Shown here piece after piece: positions 16,514 through 26,050 of a DNA stretch of 64,000 nt (position 1 is the stretch's first letter; each line of letters opens with the position of its first letter). Where the stretch lies: NCBI RefSeq assembly GCF_009696275.1, contig NZ_VUMI01000025.1:22065-86064 (forward strand), read 5' to 3'. The position numbers and the translations under genes are program-made. The stretch comes from Eisenbergiella porci (lineage in GTDB: Bacteria; Bacillota; Clostridia; Lachnospirales; Lachnospiraceae). The notes under the pieces were generated by a model. The model was not told the origin of the DNA. It did no database searches and saw only the letters and a list, made by a program, of their open reading frames with translations.

Positions 16514-17461
16514 TCAATCGTCCTCCTCATCTTCTTCTCTTCTGCGGGCCAGGGAATTCTGGACACGGGTGTACAGCTCCTGCGCCGCGTTATAGCCCAT
16601 CTTCTTCTGGCGGTGGTTAACTGCCGCAGATTCACAGATAATGGCCAGATTACGTCCGGGACGGATGGGAATATTGTGGCAGACAACCTTGTTGCCCAGA
16701 TAATCCGTATATTCCTCCTCCAGACCGAGTCTGTCATATTCCTTATCCTTATTCCAGTCCTCCAGACAGATCACCAGATCAATGGACTGGGTATCCTTTA
16801 CGCTGGAAACACCGAACAGCGTCTTTACATCAATGATTCCAATACCGCGCAGTTCAATGAAATGCTTTGTGATATCAGGCGCATTGCCAATCAGAGTATC
16901 ATCGCTGACCTTGCGGATTTCCACCACGTCGTCGGATACGAGACGGTGTCCTCTCTTAATCAGCTCCAGGGCCGCCTCGGATTTACCAATTCCGCTCTCT
17001 CCGGTAATCAGCACACCTTCGCCATAAACGTCCACCAGCACGCCGTGTACGGAAATGCAGGGCGCCAGCATCACATTCAGCCAGCGGATAATTTCCGCCA
17101 TAAAAGCGGATGTCGCCTTCTTTGTCATCAGAATAGGCACATTTTTTTCCTTTGCTATCTGCAGGAAAAGAGGGTCGGGATGAAGCTCCCTGGAAAATAC
17201 GATACAGGGAATGGGATAGGACAGTAGCTGGTTATAAATCTTGTTCTTCCTCTCCTCCGTCATCGCTTCCATATAGGTATATTCCACAAAGCCGATAATC
17301 TGCAGGCGGGTGGCCTCGTAATGCTCAAAATACCCCGCCATCTGCAGCGCCGGCCTGTTGATGTCCGGCTGGGTGATTTTGATCCCCTTGACATCGATTT
17401 CCGGTGTCAGGTTTTCCAGTTTCATTTTCTCAATGATCTGTGTTAGATTCACATGTGACAT
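16514..17461 (-). CDS. hprK: HPr kinase/phosphorylase
   Basis: 315 residues from the chosen ATG (GGAGG seven bases upstream; a longer frame to 17500 lacks a site). Walker A GESGIGKS, the HprK signature LVSDDVVEIRKV and a C-terminal PGRNLAIICESAAVNHR are present. The enzyme phosphorylates Ser46 of HPr and Crh and also removes the phosphate, as the sensor of carbon status in Firmicutes. A strongly acidic end (REEDEEDD) overlaps the ribosome binding site of glucokinase. Its substrate-like Crh paralog is in the same cluster. Confidence 0.96.
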   Translation of the reverse strand: MSHVNLTQIIEKMKLENLTPEIDVKGIKITQPDINRPALQMAGYFEHYEATRLQIIGFVEYTYMEAMTEERKNKIYNQLLSYPIPCIVFSRELHPDPLFLQIAKEKNVPILMTKKATSAFMAEIIRWLNVMLAPCISVHGVLVDVYGEGVLITGESGIGKSEAALELIKRGHRLVSDDVVEIRKVSDDTLIGNAPDITKHFIELRGIGIIDVKTLFGVSSVKDTQSIDLVICLEDWNKDKEYDRLGLEEEYTDYLGNKVVCHNIPIRPGRNLAIICESAAVNHRQKKMGYNAAQELYTRVQNSLARRREEDEEDD

Positions 17462-17524
17462 ACCTTGTCCTCCACTTTTATATTTTCCGCTGTAATACAT
17501 ATATCGCTGCGCGTTTATCTTTGC

Positions 17525-19396
17525 TTATTTTACCACAGAACCATGAAAAAAAGAATAGATTTCTTCCGCGATATGCTCCGGTATCTCCGGCACCCGGGAA
17601 AGCTGCGCCGCGTCCGCCGAACGGATGTCGTCTATGGATTTGAAATGCCGCATCAGCGCCTTGCGCCGCGCAGGCCCCACGCCGGGTATATCGTCCAGCA
17701 CGGAGCGCACCTGTTCCTTGCTCCGCAGGGAGCGGTGGTATTCTATGGCAAACCGGTGGGCCTCATCCTGGATGCGGGTAATGAGCTTAAAGCCCTCGCT
17801 GCGGGTGTCTATCTCAATTTCTTCATTCTGATAGTAAAGCCCTCTGGTACGGTGGTTGTCATCCTTCACCATGCCGCACACCGGTATGTTAATATGCAGC
17901 TCCTCCAGCACCTGCTTCGCCACGTTCACCTGGCCCTTGCCGCCGTCCATCAGCAGCAAATCCGGGAATTTGGTAAAGCTGCCGAATTCCTTTTCCAGCT
18001 GTTTTTCCTGCAGCTCCTTCGCTTCCTCCATACCGTGGAGGAACCGCCTGGTGAGGACCTCCTTCATGCAGGCGTAATCATCCGGGCCGGACACTGTGCG
18101 GATTTTGAATTTCCTGTAATCGCTCCGCTTCGGTTTTCCTTTTTCATAGACCACCATGGAGCCCACGTTTTCAAAGCCGCTGATGTTGGAAATATCGAAG
18201 GCCTCCATCCGGCTGATTTCGGGCAGGGAAAGAAGCGCGCAGATCTCCTTCACGGCGCCGATGGTCCTACCCTCCTCCCGCTTGATGCGCTCCCTGTCCT
18301 TGCTCAGGACAAGCGCCGCATTGGTAGCGGCAAGCTCCACCAGCTTTTCCTTGGTTCCCTTTTTGGGCACCCGGATATGGACGCGGCTTCCCCTGCGGCC
18401 GCTGAGCCACTGCTCCACAACCTCCGTATCCTCAATTTCCTCCTGCAGCATCAGCTCCCTGGGCACAAAAGGCGTTCCCGCATAGAACTGCTTGACGAAG
18501 TCCAGGAGTATCTGGGCCGAGGTGCTGTCCGAAATATGCGTCATATAAAAATGCTCCCTGCCGATCAGCCTGCCGTCCCGGACAAAAAACACCTGGACCA
18601 CCGCATCGTTATCATCCTTGGCAAGGGCGATAATGTCCTTATCCTCCCCGTTGCTGTCCGTGATTTTCTGCTTCTGGGCTACCTGCTTCACACTGTTGTA
18701 CAGATCCCGGTAGCGGATAGCTTCTTCAAAATCCAGGTTTTCCGACGCTTCCTCCATCTTCTGCTGCAAATCCGTAAGTATGGGCTTGAAGTTGCCGTTC
18801 AGGAAATCCAGCGCCTTATCCACCTGCTCCCGGTATTCCTCTTTGGTAATCATTCCCTGGCAGGGCGCGCTGCACTGTCCGATATGGTAGTTGAGGCAGG
18901 GCCTGTCCAGACCGATATCCCTGGGAAGCACCCGGTTACAGGTCCGCAGACGGTACAGCTTATTGATCAGCTCTATGGTGTCCTTCACCGCCGCGGCGGA
19001 AGTAAAGGGCCCGAAATATCTGGATTTATCCTTTTTCATCTGTCTGGAAAAAAGGACTCTTGGATATTCTTCCCCTGTTGTCACTTTAATATAAGGATAG
19101 GTTTTATCATCCTTAAGCATGGTGTTGTAGCGCGGGCTGTGCTCCTTAATCAGATTGTTTTCCAGCACCAGCGCTTCCAGCTCGGAATCCGTAACTATAT
19201 ATTCAAATCTGGCGATTTTAGTCACCATTTTTTCTATTTTGGGGCTTTTATTTGTGCTCTCCCGGAAATAGGAACGCACCCGGTTGCGCAGACTGATGGC
19301 CTTTCCCACATAAATAATCGTGTCATCCTTGTCATGCATAATGTAAACACCGGGCTTGGGGGGGAGCTTTTTCAGTTCTTCTTCGAAGTTAAACAT
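17525..19396 (-). CDS. uvrC: Excinuclease ABC subunit C
   Basis: 623 residues, full length. The order is GIY-YIG nuclease ([22 protein letters not shown]), UvrB-binding UVR motif (about residues 200-235), RNase H-like endonuclease domain ([10 protein letters not shown]...[27 protein letters not shown]) and C-terminal helix-hairpin-helix ([19 protein letters not shown]). It makes both incisions in nucleotide excision repair. A GGGAGGAAAAACAT site lies before the ATG. It is the first gene of the uvrC-hprK-glk run; 63 bases separate it from hprK. Confidence 0.97.
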   Translation of the reverse strand: MFNFEEELKKLPPKPGVYIMHDKDDTIIYVGKAISLRNRVRSYFRESTNKSPKIEKMVTKIARFEYIVTDSELEALVLENNLIKEHSPRYNTMLKDDKTYPYIKVTTGEEYPRVLFSRQMKKDKSRYFGPFTSAAAVKDTIELINKLYRLRTCNRVLPRDIGLDRPCLNYHIGQCSAPCQGMITKEEYREQVDKALDFLNGNFKPILTDLQQKMEEASENLDFEEAIRYRDLYNSVKQVAQKQKITDSNGEDKDIIALAKDDNDAVVQVFFVRDGRLIGREHFYMTHISDSTSAQILLDFVKQFYAGTPFVPRELMLQEEIEDTEVVEQWLSGRRGSRVHIRVPKKGTKEKLVELAATNAALVLSKDRERIKREEGRTIGAVKEICALLSLPEISRMEAFDISNISGFENVGSMVVYEKGKPKRSDYRKFKIRTVSGPDDYACMKEVLTRRFLHGMEEAKELQEKQLEKEFGSFTKFPDLLLMDGGKGQVNVAKQVLEELHINIPVCGMVKDDNHRTRGLYYQNEEIEIDTRSEGFKLITRIQDEAHRFAIEYHRSLRSKEQVRSVLDDIPGVGPARRKALMRHFKSIDDIRSADAAQLSRVPEIPEHIAEEIYSFFHGSVVK

Positions 19397-19472
19397 ATGT
19401 TTTTCCTCCCTGCGGGTGTAAAAGTGTATAGCGGCAAAATATATGGCGGCATCAGGAGACTGCCGACAGGAA

Positions 19473-19509
19473 AAGGGATTCTTACTTTATCTTAACATAA
19501 GAATCCCTT
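19473..19509 (-). terminator. Intrinsic terminator of ftsH
   Basis: AAGGGATTCTTA/TAAGAATCCCTT with a 13-nt loop; on the minus strand TTTT follows the second arm. It lies between the ftsH stop and uvrC. Confidence 0.75.
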
Positions 19510-19580
19510 ATCCGTAGCTTTTTTTATGAATTTAATGTCCCGCCTCGCTTTGTTTCCTGCGAGGGAATCTTAATTACAGG

Positions 19581-22058
19581 TTATTTCCTGTCTGACGGCG
19601 GAAGAACCGTATTGGAAAACCTGCCTACCGGGCCGGCGGGCTTGCCCGCTCCTGCCGCGCCGTCATCCGGCGCGCTGCCGGCGTCTGTGCCGTTTTCCGG
19701 TTGTCCGGCCGCCTGTTCTGAAGAGCCTTCCTGATGGGAATCACTTCCGTTCCCATTCTCCTCCGTGCGGAAGAAATTCAAATCCTGCCCGGGGATGCCG
19801 CTTTCGCCGCCGCTCCACCAGTCATTGCCGTCCGGTCTGTTAGATTCGTTTCCTGCCGGGGCTGCGTTAGCTTCCCCTGCTGATGCAGGCGTCTGTCCCA
19901 TGGGCTGCTGCCCTGCGGGCATTTGCTGCATTCCTGCCGTATTTTCCCCTGCCGGCGCGCTGTTCTGCGTCTGCTGGAAATGGAGATCCCAGGGCTTGGG
20001 GACAATCTCTTCCTGCGGCTGTGCCGGAGCGCCCTGTGTTTTCTGTATGTCCACAGTTGTAACGGAAGGGGTATTTTCACTGATCCTCGGCCTGGCCTCC
20101 TCCGGGGTCTCCGTTTCCTCAGGCTCCGGGATTCCCTTTTCCCTGCGGTATATCTTCATAAATTCCTTACCGGTAATGGTTTCCTTTTCGATAAGGTACT
20201 CTGCGATCTTATCCATAACGGCGCGGTTTCCGCCAAGCAGCTCCAGCGCCTTTGCGTAGCATTCCTTGAGGATGCGCATTACCTCGGAATCCACCTCCGC
20301 CGCCGTCACGTCGGAACAGTTCATAACCGCGCGGCCGTCCAGGTACTGGCTCTCCACCGTCTGCAGGCCGATCAGGCCAAATTTCTCGCTCATGCCGTAC
20401 TGGGTTACCATAGCTCTCGCGATGCTGGTCGCCTTCTCAATATCGTTGGAAGCGCCGGTAGTTACCGTATCAAATACGATTTCCTCCGCGGCCCGGCCTG
20501 CCAGCAGGCCTACCAGCATATCGTGAAGCTCCGCCTTGGTATTGAGGAACTTCTCCTCCTCAGGCACCTGCATCACGTATCCAAGCGCGCCCATGGTCCT
20601 GGGGACGATGGTGATTTTCTGCACAGGCTCCGAGTTTTTCTGCAGCGCGCTCACAAGCGCGTGGCCCACCTCATGATAGGAAACGATGCGGCGTTCCTCC
20701 TTGCTCATGATGCGGTCCTTCTTTTCCTTACCTACAAGCACCTGTTCCACCGCCTCGAACAGATCCTTCTGGCAGACATAATCCCTGCCCTGCTTTACCG
20801 CATTGATGGCGGCTTCATTTATCATATTGGCAAGATCGGAGCCTACGGCCCCGCTGGTTGCCAGCGCAATGGCGTCAAAATCCACGGTGTCATCCATCAG
20901 CACATCCTTGGCGTGCACCTTCAGGATTTCCACGCGGCCCTTCAGATCCGGCTTATCCACAATGATCTGACGGTCAAAACGGCCGGGACGCAGAAGCGCC
21001 TTATCCAGGATCTCCGGGCGGTTGGTAGCGCCCAGGATCAGGATGCCCCTGGAGCTGTCAAAACCATCCATTTCAGACAACAGCTGGTTCAGCGTCTGCT
21101 CCCGCTCTTCATTGCCTCCGCCGTACTTGGAATCACGGCTGCGGCCGATGGCATCAATTTCATCGATAAAAATAATACAGGGGGCGTTCTTGGTGGCCTC
21201 CTTAAACAGGTCACGCACACGGGATGCGCCCACACCTACGTAAAGTTCGATAAAGTCGGAACCTGTCAGGGAAAAAAACGGCACATGCGCCTCTCCTGCC
21301 ACCGCTTTGGCCAGCAGCGTCTTACCTGTTCCGGGAGGTCCCACAAGCAGCGCGCCCTTGGGCAGCTTGGCGCCGATTTTGGAATATCTTCCCGGATTGT
21401 GCAGGAAATCCACCACCTCCACAAGGGATTCCTTGGCTTCGTCCTCTCCGGCAACATCCTTGAAGGTAACACCGGTTTCCTTCTGTACATATACCTTGGC
21501 ATTGCTCTTGCCCACGCCCATGGGACCGCCGCCGCCGGACATTTTCTTCATCAGGAAATTGAAAAGGAAAATGATTACTACAAAGGGGAGTACATAGGTC
21601 AGTAAAATAGAGAGCAGAAAACCTGAATTATCGGGGATTTCCCCGTTGATTTTCACGTCCTTTTCCAGAAGGTGGGAAATCAACGTGGCATCCTCCACCC
21701 GTCCAGTATAATAGGTAATTTCTTCCGCGGGCATGAACGGGTTTTCCTTGGCGTCGGATTTGGGGACTATATTGATCTGTTCATCCGTAATCTCTACGCT
21801 TTCAACCTCTCCCGCGTCCACTTTTTCCAGAAATTCATTGTAAGTGATTTCCTGGTTGGAAACGCCGCTGAGCATCTTCATAAAAAAGCTCATGCATACC
21901 AGCGTCACCAGCGCCGCAACCAGAAGGAGCATCAAATTCTGCTTCTTCGGAGGCTGCCCGCCGCCCCCCGGTCCGCCCTGGCCGTTACCGGGACCGCCGC
22001 CCTGGCCGTTATTGTAGCCATTGCCGCCGTTATAGCTGTTCAAATTATTATTATCCAT
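19581..22058 (-). CDS. ftsH: ATP-dependent zinc metalloprotease FtsH with long disordered ends
   Basis: 825 residues, longer than the usual 610-680. Order: a Gly/Asn-rich N-terminal tail (1-38), first membrane segment (about 41-62), extracytoplasmic domain, second membrane segment (about 147-170), AAA ATPase with Walker A GPPGTGKT (240-247) and Walker [15 protein letters not shown] region, zinc protease motif HEVGH (usually HEAGH, still HExxH), then about 165 residues rich in Pro, Gln, Gly and Glu. The enzyme degrades membrane and regulatory proteins. It is single-gene, with its own promoter and terminator. The low-complexity ends are the unusual part. Confidence 0.96.
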   Translation of the reverse strand: MDNNNLNSYNGGNGYNNGQGGGPGNGQGGPGGGGQPPKKQNLMLLLVAALVTLVCMSFFMKMLSGVSNQEITYNEFLEKVDAGEVESVEITDEQINIVPKSDAKENPFMPAEEITYYTGRVEDATLISHLLEKDVKINGEIPDNSGFLLSILLTYVLPFVVIIFLFNFLMKKMSGGGGPMGVGKSNAKVYVQKETGVTFKDVAGEDEAKESLVEVVDFLHNPGRYSKIGAKLPKGALLVGPPGTGKTLLAKAVAGEAHVPFFSLTGSDFIELYVGVGASRVRDLFKEATKNAPCIIFIDEIDAIGRSRDSKYGGGNEEREQTLNQLLSEMDGFDSSRGILILGATNRPEILDKALLRPGRFDRQIIVDKPDLKGRVEILKVHAKDVLMDDTVDFDAIALATSGAVGSDLANMINEAAINAVKQGRDYVCQKDLFEAVEQVLVGKEKKDRIMSKEERRIVSYHEVGHALVSALQKNSEPVQKITIVPRTMGALGYVMQVPEEEKFLNTKAELHDMLVGLLAGRAAEEIVFDTVTTGASNDIEKATSIARAMVTQYGMSEKFGLIGLQTVESQYLDGRAVMNCSDVTAAEVDSEVMRILKECYAKALELLGGNRAVMDKIAEYLIEKETITGKEFMKIYRREKGIPEPEETETPEEARPRISENTPSVTTVDIQKTQGAPAQPQEEIVPKPWDLHFQQTQNSAPAGENTAGMQQMPAGQQPMGQTPASAGEANAAPAGNESNRPDGNDWWSGGESGIPGQDLNFFRTEENGNGSDSHQEGSSEQAAGQPENGTDAGSAPDDGAAGAGKPAGPVGRFSNTVLPPSDRK

Positions 22059-22124
22059 AATGTAAAAACCTTTCTATAAACAGTTTCCCTCGGGAAACTG
22101 GCTAAATTCTGATAATCATTTCCT

Positions 22125-22153
22125 ATTATAGGGTTTCAGGAAATATAAATCAA
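22125..22153 (-). promoter_or_regulatory. Promoter of ftsH
   Basis: Minus-strand TTGATT (22148-22153) and TATAAT (22125-22130), exact 17-base spacing. The leader holds a small hairpin GTTTCCC/GGGAAAC at 22083-22098. Confidence 0.7.
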
Positions 22154-22363
22154 TATTAATTCTATGAAAATATGGGGCAAACTATAAAAGATTTATTAAT
22201 TTTTTTGCATGAAACGCTGGATTTTTTTACGTTTCCCGTTGTATAATAATGAAATTGGATTGTTTTTGCGCGGGTTTGTGAAAAGCCGGAAACAAAGGGC
22301 GCAGTCCAGTTCCAGAAAATGCATGTTTTCTATACTGCATGCTATACAAAGGACGGGGAACCG

Positions 22364-22388
22364 GTACGCTTAACGGCGTACTTTTCTA
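22364..22388 (+). terminator. Terminator-like hairpin upstream of the pyrG fragment
   Basis: GTACGC/GCGTAC with a 6-nt loop followed by TTTTCTAATTT. A TATAAT lies at 22242-22247 with only a weak -35, so a short plus-strand leader ending here is possible. It may be the leftover attenuator of a pyrG gene. Confidence 0.45.
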
Positions 22389-22478
22389 ATTTATCCATAA
22401 CTGTAAGCCCCATCACAGTTGCAGCTTGCTGAAGCTTTGTATTGTAAAGCCGTCACCTACGGCAAAATGGAGAACGTC

Positions 22479-22565
22479 ATGGCAGTAAAATATGTATTTG
22501 TAACAGGCGGCATGGTATCCGGGCCCGGAAAGGGAATTACCGCCGCATCCCCGGGAAGGCTTCAA
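22479..22565 (+). pseudogene. CTP synthase (pyrG) 5' fragment
   Basis: The first 29 codons read [11 protein letters not shown], then [14 protein letters not shown]. This matches the invariant N-terminus of CTP synthase ([29 protein letters not shown]) with two Leu-to-Pro changes in the P-loop region. After GRLQ the homology stops and the frame runs to a stop at 22683 through non-homologous repeat sequence; no other part of pyrG is in the window. A GGAGAACGTC site precedes the ATG. It is a decayed relic or duplicated 5' end; the functional gene must be elsewhere. Confidence 0.8.
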
Positions 22566-22623
22566 CAGGCCACACCCCCTTTTCAGGGGATTTGTGTCTG
22601 CGGCCCTGCAGAAGTAAAATCAA

Positions 22624-22752
22624 AAACCCCGCTGCAAGCAACGGGGTATCAAACTTGCAGCGCTGCAGAGCAGCGGGGTATTTGACCCTCGCGGCAGTCG
22701 CCAAATATCCATGCAAGCATGGCTACTTGGCTCGTTGCTCGCGGGAATAAAT
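22624..22752. repeat. Structured intergenic repeat (two large hairpins)
   Basis: CCCCGCTGC (22627-22635) pairs with GCAGCGGGG (22670-22678). A second long imperfect hairpin spans about 22684-22745 around the palindrome CCATGC-AA-GCATGG (22709-22722) with CCAA/TTGG and GCGG-type arms. It has no coding potential. It begins soon after the pyrG fragment and ends before the DUF1846 leader. It resembles a dispersed REP-like or small non-autonomous element. Copy number in the genome cannot be seen here. Confidence 0.6.
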
Positions 22753-22804
22753 AGCTGTAAAAAACTGAACACAAACCAAAAAAATAAAATACAAAGAGGG
22801 AACT

Positions 22805-24280
22805 ATGAAGTACGGATTTGATAATAACAAATATCTGAAAATGCAGTCAGAACACATTAAGGAGCGGATCGCCATGTTCGGCGACAAGCTTTATCTGGAG
22901 TTTGGCGGAAAGCTTTTTGACGATTACCATGCTTCCCGCGTCCTTCCCGGCTTTGAACCGGACAGCAAATTCAAAATGCTCCAGCAGCTGAAGGATCAGG
23001 CGGAAATCGTACTGGTCATCAGCGCGCCTTCCATTGAAAAAAATAAAATCCGCAGGGATTCCGGCCTTACCTACGACGCCGAGGTCCTGCGCCTTATCGA
23101 AACCTTCCGCAAAATGGGCTTCCTGGCCAATTCCGTTGTTATCACCCAGTATGCGGGACAGCCCTCCGCCGACCAGTACCGCCGCCGCCTGACCAATCTG
23201 GGGCTCCGTTCTTATCTTCATTATGTAATTGAAGGTTATCCGGATAATATCGACCTGATTGTCAGCGATGAAGGCTACGGCCGCAACGAATATGTGGAAA
23301 CCACCAAACCGCTGGTTGTCATCACAGCGCCCGGCCCTGGAAGCGGCAAGATGGCCACCTGCCTTTCCCAGCTGTATCATGAGCATAAAAGAGGGATCCA
23401 GGCAGGCTACGCCAAATTCGAAACCTTCCCCATATGGAACCTGCCTCTGAAGCATCCTGTGAACATGGCCTATGAAGCCGCCACCGCGGATTTAAACGAT
23501 GTAAACATGATTGACCCCTTCCACCTGGAAGCCTATGGCCAGACAACGGTCAACTATAACCGTGACGTGGAAATCTTCCCTGTCCTCAATGCCATTTTCG
23601 AACAGATTCTGGGGGACAGCCCTTATAAATCACCCACGGATATGGGCGTCAATATGGTAGGCAACTGTATACTGGACGATAAAATCTGCTGTGAGGCCGC
23701 CAACCAGGAAATCATCCGCCGCTACTATCACTGTCTCTGCGATCTGAAGCGGGGCAACAGCTCCAAGGAAATCCTTTATAAGCTGCAGCTGCTCATGAAG
23801 CAGGGAGGACTTACCATCAATGACCGTCCCGTAGTGAAGGCCGCCATGCAGCGGGAGGAGGAAACCGGCCATCCCGCCGTGGCGATTGAGCTTTCCGACG
23901 GCACGCTGGTCACCGGAAAGACCACGGAGCTTCTGGGCGCCGCCTCCGCGTGCCTCCTGAATTCCCTGAAGGTGGTGGAGGGCATTGACCACGAAGTGCA
24001 TCTGGTATCCCCTCAGGCCATTGAACCCATCCAGACACTGAAAACCTCTTATCTGGGAAGCATTAACCCCAGGCTGCATACGGACGAAATCCTCATTGCC
24101 CTGTCCATCAGCGCCGCAACGGACAAGCAGGCCGCGCTTGCATTAAGCGCCCTGCGCCAGCTGAAGGGCTGCGAGGTCCATTCCTCCGTCATGCTTTCCT
24201 CCGTGGATGAAGCGGTCTTCAAGAAGCTGGGAATGCATCTGACCTGCGAGCCGAAAACAGAATCGGATAACCATCAGTAA
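22805..24280 (+). CDS. DUF1846 domain-containing protein
   Basis: 491 residues, the normal length of this Firmicutes family. Family features include the opening YGFDNNKYLKMQSEHIKERI, a central GPGSGKMATCLSQLYH segment with a P-loop-like glycine run (GPGSGK) and TKPLVVITAPGPGSGK. A structure of a streptococcal member is known to exist, but the reaction is not established to my knowledge; nucleotide or sugar-nucleotide binding is plausible from the motif. AAAGAGGGAACT precedes the ATG. It stands alone with a strong terminator after it. Confidence 0.9.
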   Translation: MKYGFDNNKYLKMQSEHIKERIAMFGDKLYLEFGGKLFDDYHASRVLPGFEPDSKFKMLQQLKDQAEIVLVISAPSIEKNKIRRDSGLTYDAEVLRLIETFRKMGFLANSVVITQYAGQPSADQYRRRLTNLGLRSYLHYVIEGYPDNIDLIVSDEGYGRNEYVETTKPLVVITAPGPGSGKMATCLSQLYHEHKRGIQAGYAKFETFPIWNLPLKHPVNMAYEAATADLNDVNMIDPFHLEAYGQTTVNYNRDVEIFPVLNAIFEQILGDSPYKSPTDMGVNMVGNCILDDKICCEAANQEIIRRYYHCLCDLKRGNSSKEILYKLQLLMKQGGLTINDRPVVKAAMQREEETGHPAVAIELSDGTLVTGKTTELLGAASACLLNSLKVVEGIDHEVHLVSPQAIEPIQTLKTSYLGSINPRLHTDEILIALSISAATDKQAALALSALRQLKGCEVHSSVMLSSVDEAVFKKLGMHLTCEPKTESDNHQ

Positions 24281-24324
24281 ACAGACTTCATGCAGGAAAA
24301 CTGTCAGCAAATAAAAACAGCACA

Positions 24325-24386
24325 AAACCCCCGGAAAGAAAAGCCGTCTGTCAGGCAGGGCGCTTTTTCTTTCCGGGGGGTTTTTA
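24325..24386 (+). terminator. Terminator of the DUF1846 gene
   Basis: CCCCCGGAAAGAAAA pairs with TTTTCTTTCCGGGGG across a 20-nt loop, followed by GTTTTT. It is long and GC-closed, about 45 bases after the stop. Confidence 0.85.
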
Positions 24387-24387
24387 C

Positions 24388-24417
24388 ACGGCGGACGTGC
24401 ATAAGCACGTCCGCCGT
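24388..24417 (-). terminator. Perfect 13-bp hairpin after the YitT gene
   Basis: ACGGCGGACGTGC/GCACGTCCGCCGT with an ATAA loop, 44 bases after the YitT stop on the minus strand. No T-run follows, so termination is likely only in part. Confidence 0.5.
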
Positions 24418-24461
24418 CATTTAAAAGGCATAAATCAAATTTGTGCTTCCATATTACAGGC

Positions 24462-25376
24462 TTACAGACGCGTTTTATAATTTCTCACCACGTTCACGCC
24501 TTCGTTTACCACGATAAAGGCATGGGGGTCATATTTATGGACTATATTTTTCAGCTGGCTCAATTCGTACTTGGATATGAGCACAAATAAAATGTGTACG
24601 GACTCATCCGTATAAGCGCCGATGGCCTCCCACTTGGTTATGCCGCGTTCCAGCTCGGTGAAGATCTCTTTTTCCATCCCCTCGTCCTGCGCCTTGGTTA
24701 TGATGCGCACCTCCACGTTTATCGTCTGGGCGTGCACCTTATCTATGGCAAAGGAGCTCAGGGAAGCGTAAATAAGGGAATAAATCACCGTAGGGATATC
24801 AAACAGGAACAGGCAGACCGAATACAGGATAATGTTGGTGATCAGATTCACCCGGCCGACCCTGAAATCCTTGCGCCATTTAATCAGCATCATGCCCACA
24901 ATGTCCATGCCGCCCAGGGAACCGCCGTTCTTTAAGGCAAGTCCCATTCCCAGGCCGCAGATAATTCCGCCGATTACACAGCAGGCCAGCGTATCATCAG
25001 GCAGTATGGGCTGCATAGGAATCGGTATCACCGACAGAAGGACAGTAACCGTAGTTACGCACATCACCGTTTTAATAAAGAACCTTCTCCCAATCCGCTT
25101 CATGGAAATCAGCAGAATAGGAATGTTGATCAGATAATAAATTACACCGGCGATATCAAAATTCTGCAGGGGCAAATTCAGGTACTGGATAAGAATCGTC
25201 CTCAGTATCTGTGAAAAGCCCATGATTCCGCCGCTGTACAGGGCTACCGGCACAATAAACAGATTGATACCCAGGGAATAAACCACCGCGCCTGCCAGCG
25301 CGCCGAAGAATCTGTTAATCTGATACCACTTCCAGCTTTTTTCCATATCCCTGAACTTCTGCATCGCAGTTTCCAT
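24462..25376 (-). CDS. YitT-family membrane protein (DUF161/DUF2179)
   Basis: About 304 residues. Five to six hydrophobic segments in the first 200 residues (AGAVVYSLGINLFIVPVALYSGGIMG is the family opening) are followed by a soluble DUF2179 domain (EVRIITKAQDEGMEKEIF...GITKWEAIGAYTDE). The transport or signalling role of YitT proteins is unknown. The start at 25376 has AGGAGG ten bases upstream; a longer frame to 25448 has none. It is a monocistronic gene next to a zone of decayed genes. Confidence 0.88.
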   Translation of the reverse strand: METAMQKFRDMEKSWKWYQINRFFGALAGAVVYSLGINLFIVPVALYSGGIMGFSQILRTILIQYLNLPLQNFDIAGVIYYLINIPILLISMKRIGRRFFIKTVMCVTTVTVLLSVIPIPMQPILPDDTLACCVIGGIICGLGMGLALKNGGSLGGMDIVGMMLIKWRKDFRVGRVNLITNIILYSVCLFLFDIPTVIYSLIYASLSSFAIDKVHAQTINVEVRIITKAQDEGMEKEIFTELERGITKWEAIGAYTDESVHILFVLISKYELSQLKNIVHKYDPHAFIVVNEGVNVVRNYKTRL

Positions 25377-25467
25377 TGATAAAATCCTCCTGTTGCCAGT
25401 ATTTCCAAATCTATTATAACTTACCCGCAGAGGGATTGCATCAACCATTTTTACATTATTTTGAAAA

Positions 25468-25590
25468 TTATATGCAAAAAATAAAAAATACCGGAAACCG
25501 CTGACGCAATACCTTTCCTGCAGAAAGAAGAAGCACTAAAAGCGTACCAGACAGCGATAATGAAAGAACAAGCTTCCATAACTCACTCAT
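25468..25590 (-). pseudogene. BlaR1/M56 peptidase N-terminal fragment
   Basis: Forty codons beginning MSELWKLVLSLSLSGTLLVL, the typical first membrane segment of BlaR1/MecR1-type M56 sensors, then VLRQRF and a stop at 25468-25470. The ATG overlaps the end of the blaI relic (25583) as in intact blaI-blaR1 operons. Everything after about residue 32, including further membrane segments and the HExxH protease, is gone. It is a deletion relic. Confidence 0.75.
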
Positions 25591-25903
25591 CATTTTCCCC
25601 CCTGTCCCAGAATTCCTGCAGCTTTGCGTAGTCCTCCGGCGTAAGCATTTCCTTTTTAATCAGGGTGGCCAGCAGGCCCTGTACGTTTCCTTCATAGATT
25701 TTTTCCACAAAGCTTTCCGTCTGCCCCGCCTGATATTCCTCCTGGGAAAGCAGCGCCGTATACCGGTTCCTTCTGCCGAACTTGTCCGTACGAAGCATTC
25801 CCTTTTCCACCAGGCGGGAAAGCAGGGTTATTATGGTATTCTTATTCCAGGTATTTCCCTCTGCCGCCAGTCTTCCGGCTATCTGCGCATAAAAAGCGCT
25901 GCC
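25583..25903 (-). pseudogene. BlaI/MecI-family repressor lacking its N-terminus
   Basis: The open frame from 25903 reads AFYAQIAGRLAAEGNTWNKNT, then IITLLSRLVEKGML and continues for 75 residues to the stop. This is the second half of the winged helix and the dimerisation tail of BlaI repressors. An in-frame stop at 25904-25906 and the absence of the usual first 25-30 residues show that the 5' end is lost. No ribosome binding site or start fits. The normal job of the family is to repress beta-lactamase or other stress operons until BlaR1 cleaves it. Confidence 0.75.
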
Positions 25904-25940
25904 TTAACGCCGTGTAGTCCAATTGTCAACAGAGGATTTG

Positions 25941-25987
25941 AAAAATGCCATGCTGAATCAGCTTTTCCTGTTCAGCATGGCATTTTT
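25941..25987. terminator. Long bidirectional terminator after the GH3 gene
   Basis: 17-bp perfect stem AAAAATGCCATGCTGAA with its complement (25971-25987), A-rich on one side and T-rich on the other, so it works on both strands. It ends the GH3 transcript on the minus strand. Confidence 0.85.
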
Positions 25988-26050
25988 ATCTTCCATGATA
26001 ACAGATCAGGACAGTGCTCCGTCCCGATCCATTACCATCAATTATATATA

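Noticed and set aside
22419..22478. Upstream extension of the pyrG fragment
   Set aside because: CTP synthase starts at the ATG at 22479, which has its own ribosome binding site; the upstream codons are leader.
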